The translations under genes were made by a program, and so were the position numbers. The notes under the pieces were generated by a model that saw nothing but the letters and a program-made list of their open reading frames with translations, was not told the origin of the DNA and made no database searches. Below, one piece after another: positions 62,261 to 64,000 of a stretch of 64,000 nt of DNA (positions are counted from its first letter, which is position 1; each line of letters begins with the position of its first letter). Origin of the DNA: Drosophila persimilis (lineage: Eukaryota > Arthropoda > Insecta > Diptera > Drosophilidae); assembly GCF_003286085.1 (NCBI RefSeq), contig NW_020825369.1:496001-560000 (forward strand), written 5' to 3'.

Positions 62261-63060
62261 ATATGCAAAATGTGATCCGTTCCGCTTTCTTCCTTTTTTT
62301 CGTTTCGTTCTTCGCTTTCGCAAAAGCACCCGAGTCGAGCGTGGGAGAGAGAGCAAATAAGAAGAGGAGCGGGAGATCAAAGAATGCACGCATTTTCGCC
62401 GCTCTCACTCAAATTTTTTCACCCGGTCAAAGCGTGCCTTGGCAAGTCGGCTCCGCGTTCAAGTCCATGAAAATGCGGAAAATGGTGAAAAATCCAATAG
62501 GAAAAATGTCGCGCAGGTGTGTGAAGTGAATTTTAGTGTAGTGAGTAAGTGATTATATAAAAAAAAATGTGTTTTAGTGCAAGAAAATGTGGTTAATAAA
62601 GGGCGGGGGCGCAATAGAGGCCAAATGGCGGCATAAATGCAGATCTACGAAGGAGATGCGCTGCAATGTGTGATATACATACATACATATGTATGTACAT
62701 ATGTATGTGTATATATTCGATATATATGTACATATGTAAAAAAACATATTATTTTTGCATAAATTATTATTTTCATGTGGCAATGTACAAAATGTGATAT
62801 TCCGTTTTCTTCCTTGTTTTTTGCTTTCGTTTTCCGCTTTCGCAAAAGTACCCGAGCAGAGAGTGGGAGAGAGAACAAATAAGAAGAGGAGCGGCCAATA
62901 GAGGCCAAATGCAGATCTACGAAGGACAAGGGCAGCAATGTGTGATATACATACATATGTATATGTTCAGTGTTTAATATATGTACATATATGCAGATAA
63001 ACATATTATTTTAACATAAATTCTTTTTTTTCATGTGCAAAAATCTAAAATGTGTTACTG
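62260..63060 (+). repeat. Imperfect tandem duplication, 2-3 units
   Basis: CAAAATGTGAT, GCTTTCGCAAAAG, CCCGAG, GTGGGAGAGAGA(A/G)CAAATAAG and AGAGGAGCGG occur at about 62266-62370 and again at 62790-62895. ATGCAGATCTACGAAGGA and GCAATGTGTGATATACATAC recur at 62637-62685 and 62910-62955. A short third start may lie near 63040. The first unit is longer, with extra sequence at 62380-62620. Confidence 0.8.
62676..62738. repeat. ACATACATATGTATGT-rich palindromic tract
   Basis: Alternating CATA/TATG units forming several short palindromes inside the duplicated block. Confidence 0.8.
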
Positions 63061-63300
63061 TGTCGTTGTGTCTTTTTTTTCGTTTGATCACGTGAGTTCC
63101 AGCAATGTGTGTGTGTGCTTGCTTGAAAATTCGTCAAGTTCTGTCCCTTTCCCACTCCACGAGGCAATCGTGCAGTGCAGAAGAGAACCAAAGAGGAATG
63201 AGAGCTCTCGTTCCAAGTGAAGTTCATGATGGGGTGGGGCAGCCCAATAGTGCTAATCTGACTTTCTCTGCACCCTCTGTTGCCCCACCTTAAATTAAGA

Positions 63301-63331
63301 TGCCTAAAGTTTTTGCGTTGATTATGGGTAA
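63301..63331 (+). CDS. Possible first coding exon of a gene running off the right edge
   Basis: ATG in an AAGATG context encodes MPKVFALIMG up to a strong GTAAGTGAG donor at 63332. A start of M-P-K/R-x-F resembles N-termini of SNAG-type zinc-finger repressors, but the usual following lysine is absent. No second exon is visible before the window ends, so it may be chance. Confidence 0.2.
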
Positions 63332-63339
63332 GTGAGACG

Positions 63340-64000
63340 AGAGAAATTCAATGTTTATACTTTTATTTTATTTCTACATAATTAATTTAAGCGCATATGC
63401 AAATGTACTATGCGCATCCCAGGCTGTCCTCCTTCTCCTCTACTCAAAATTGTCGCTTGGCTACGTAGTCTCACGGTCCCGTTTCTTCTTCGGCTTCTTA
63501 TGGGAGGACAACAGGAAAGCAAGAAAAACGTAGCGGCACACGATTATGAGCCAAAAAGATAAGAGAGAGAAGAGGGCGTTTCTTTTCCGTGTTTTTGTTG
63601 TTTCTTTGTTTTTGTTTTTGATGTTCTGTACGTTATTCTCAGTGTAGATCTTTTGCTCACTCCAATGGGCGGGGAATCTCTTCTTCTTTGAGGAGCAAAC
63701 GGTGAAACTTTGTTTCTTTCGGAACGAGAAAGAGAGAAAGAAAGTGACAATTTCAGTGGCACTTCACCTGCATAAATTCCCACAAACACTCTCTCAATCA
63801 CACACCAACGTCGAAAGCTAAACAAAATTCGCATTTGGACACCGTACCGTACCGTTTGCACCGGTAATCGAGGACGGAATCAGGATGGGGATGGGTCTTG
63901 GACCCCAAAACTCAATTGAACGCTGGGCGCCAAGGTATGACCTATTAGCTAGTAAATCTAGAATTTTAAGCCAGTTATTCCTCTTAGATTTACTAGAAAT
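63340..64000. other. Right-edge noncoding sequence
   Basis: Pyrimidine-rich near 63420-63600 with poly-T and GTTTTT runs; no ORF has recognisable features. If the candidate exon at 63301 is real, this is its first intron. Confidence 0.4.

Larger units (their letters stand above)
61017..63300. other. Repeat-rich region without intact genes
   Basis: Contains an INE-1-type fragment, a LINE relic and an imperfect tandem duplication, each listed separately. The part at 61100-61440 is GC-richer with no clear ORF. Confidence 0.6.

Noticed and set aside
62690..62740. Possible CRISPR-like or palindromic array
   Set aside because: Only simple CATA/TATG microsatellite; CRISPR arrays are not expected in a fly genome.

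Overview
This window is Drosophila genomic DNA, most likely from the obscura species group. The gene content matches polytene region 70E-F of D. melanogaster (Muller element D), as I know it: a big-bang-type PDZ scaffold, a mitochondrial phosphate carrier, the glycogen-targeting PP1 subunit Gbs-70E and the leucokinin precursor. Splice sites, Kozak contexts, TATA/Motif-1 promoters and microsatellites are all fly-like. Five fragments resemble the obscura-group INE-1/DINE-1 (ISY/SGM) repeat; the species-group call rests mainly on recalling that consensus.

Layout, left to right. 1-6731: intronic DNA of the PDZ gene, with a possible plus-strand 5'-UTR-like exon near 2.5-2.93 kb. 6732-12191 (minus): two large coding exons of the PDZ scaffold, whose C-terminal exons lie off the left edge. 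12.2-17.2 kb: noncoding, with a DRE box and a repeat remnant. 17263-17787 (plus): a CCDC115/Vma22-like V-ATPase assembly factor. 19927-21403 (minus): a three-exon secreted trypsin-like protease. 21.6-31 kb: about 10 kb with no gene I can support. 31.5-33.3 kb: a repeat cluster. 33787-35077 (plus): the phosphate carrier. 38204-46208 (minus): Gbs-70E in five coding exons with large introns. 46.3-55.5 kb: noncoding. 55.5-56.2 kb: a second copy of the repeat found upstream of the carrier. 56296-58699 (plus): COMMD4, whose first exon ends at its ATG and whose first intron holds the whole leucokinin gene on the opposite strand. 58.87-60.05 kb: coding-like but frame-broken sequence. 60141-60686 (minus): a Tctex-1 dynein light chain. 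60774-61016 (plus): a small uncertain ORF. 61.5-63.1 kb: repeat fragments, a LINE relic and a tandem duplication. A possible first coding exon lies at 63301.

The genes do not form a pathway; they are independent neighbours with the alternating strands usual in flies. The most notable structures are the nested leucokinin/COMMD4 arrangement, the repeat family placed immediately upstream of two Motif-1-type promoters, and the broken coding segment after COMMD4. All family calls come from reading the translations; no database search was possible.
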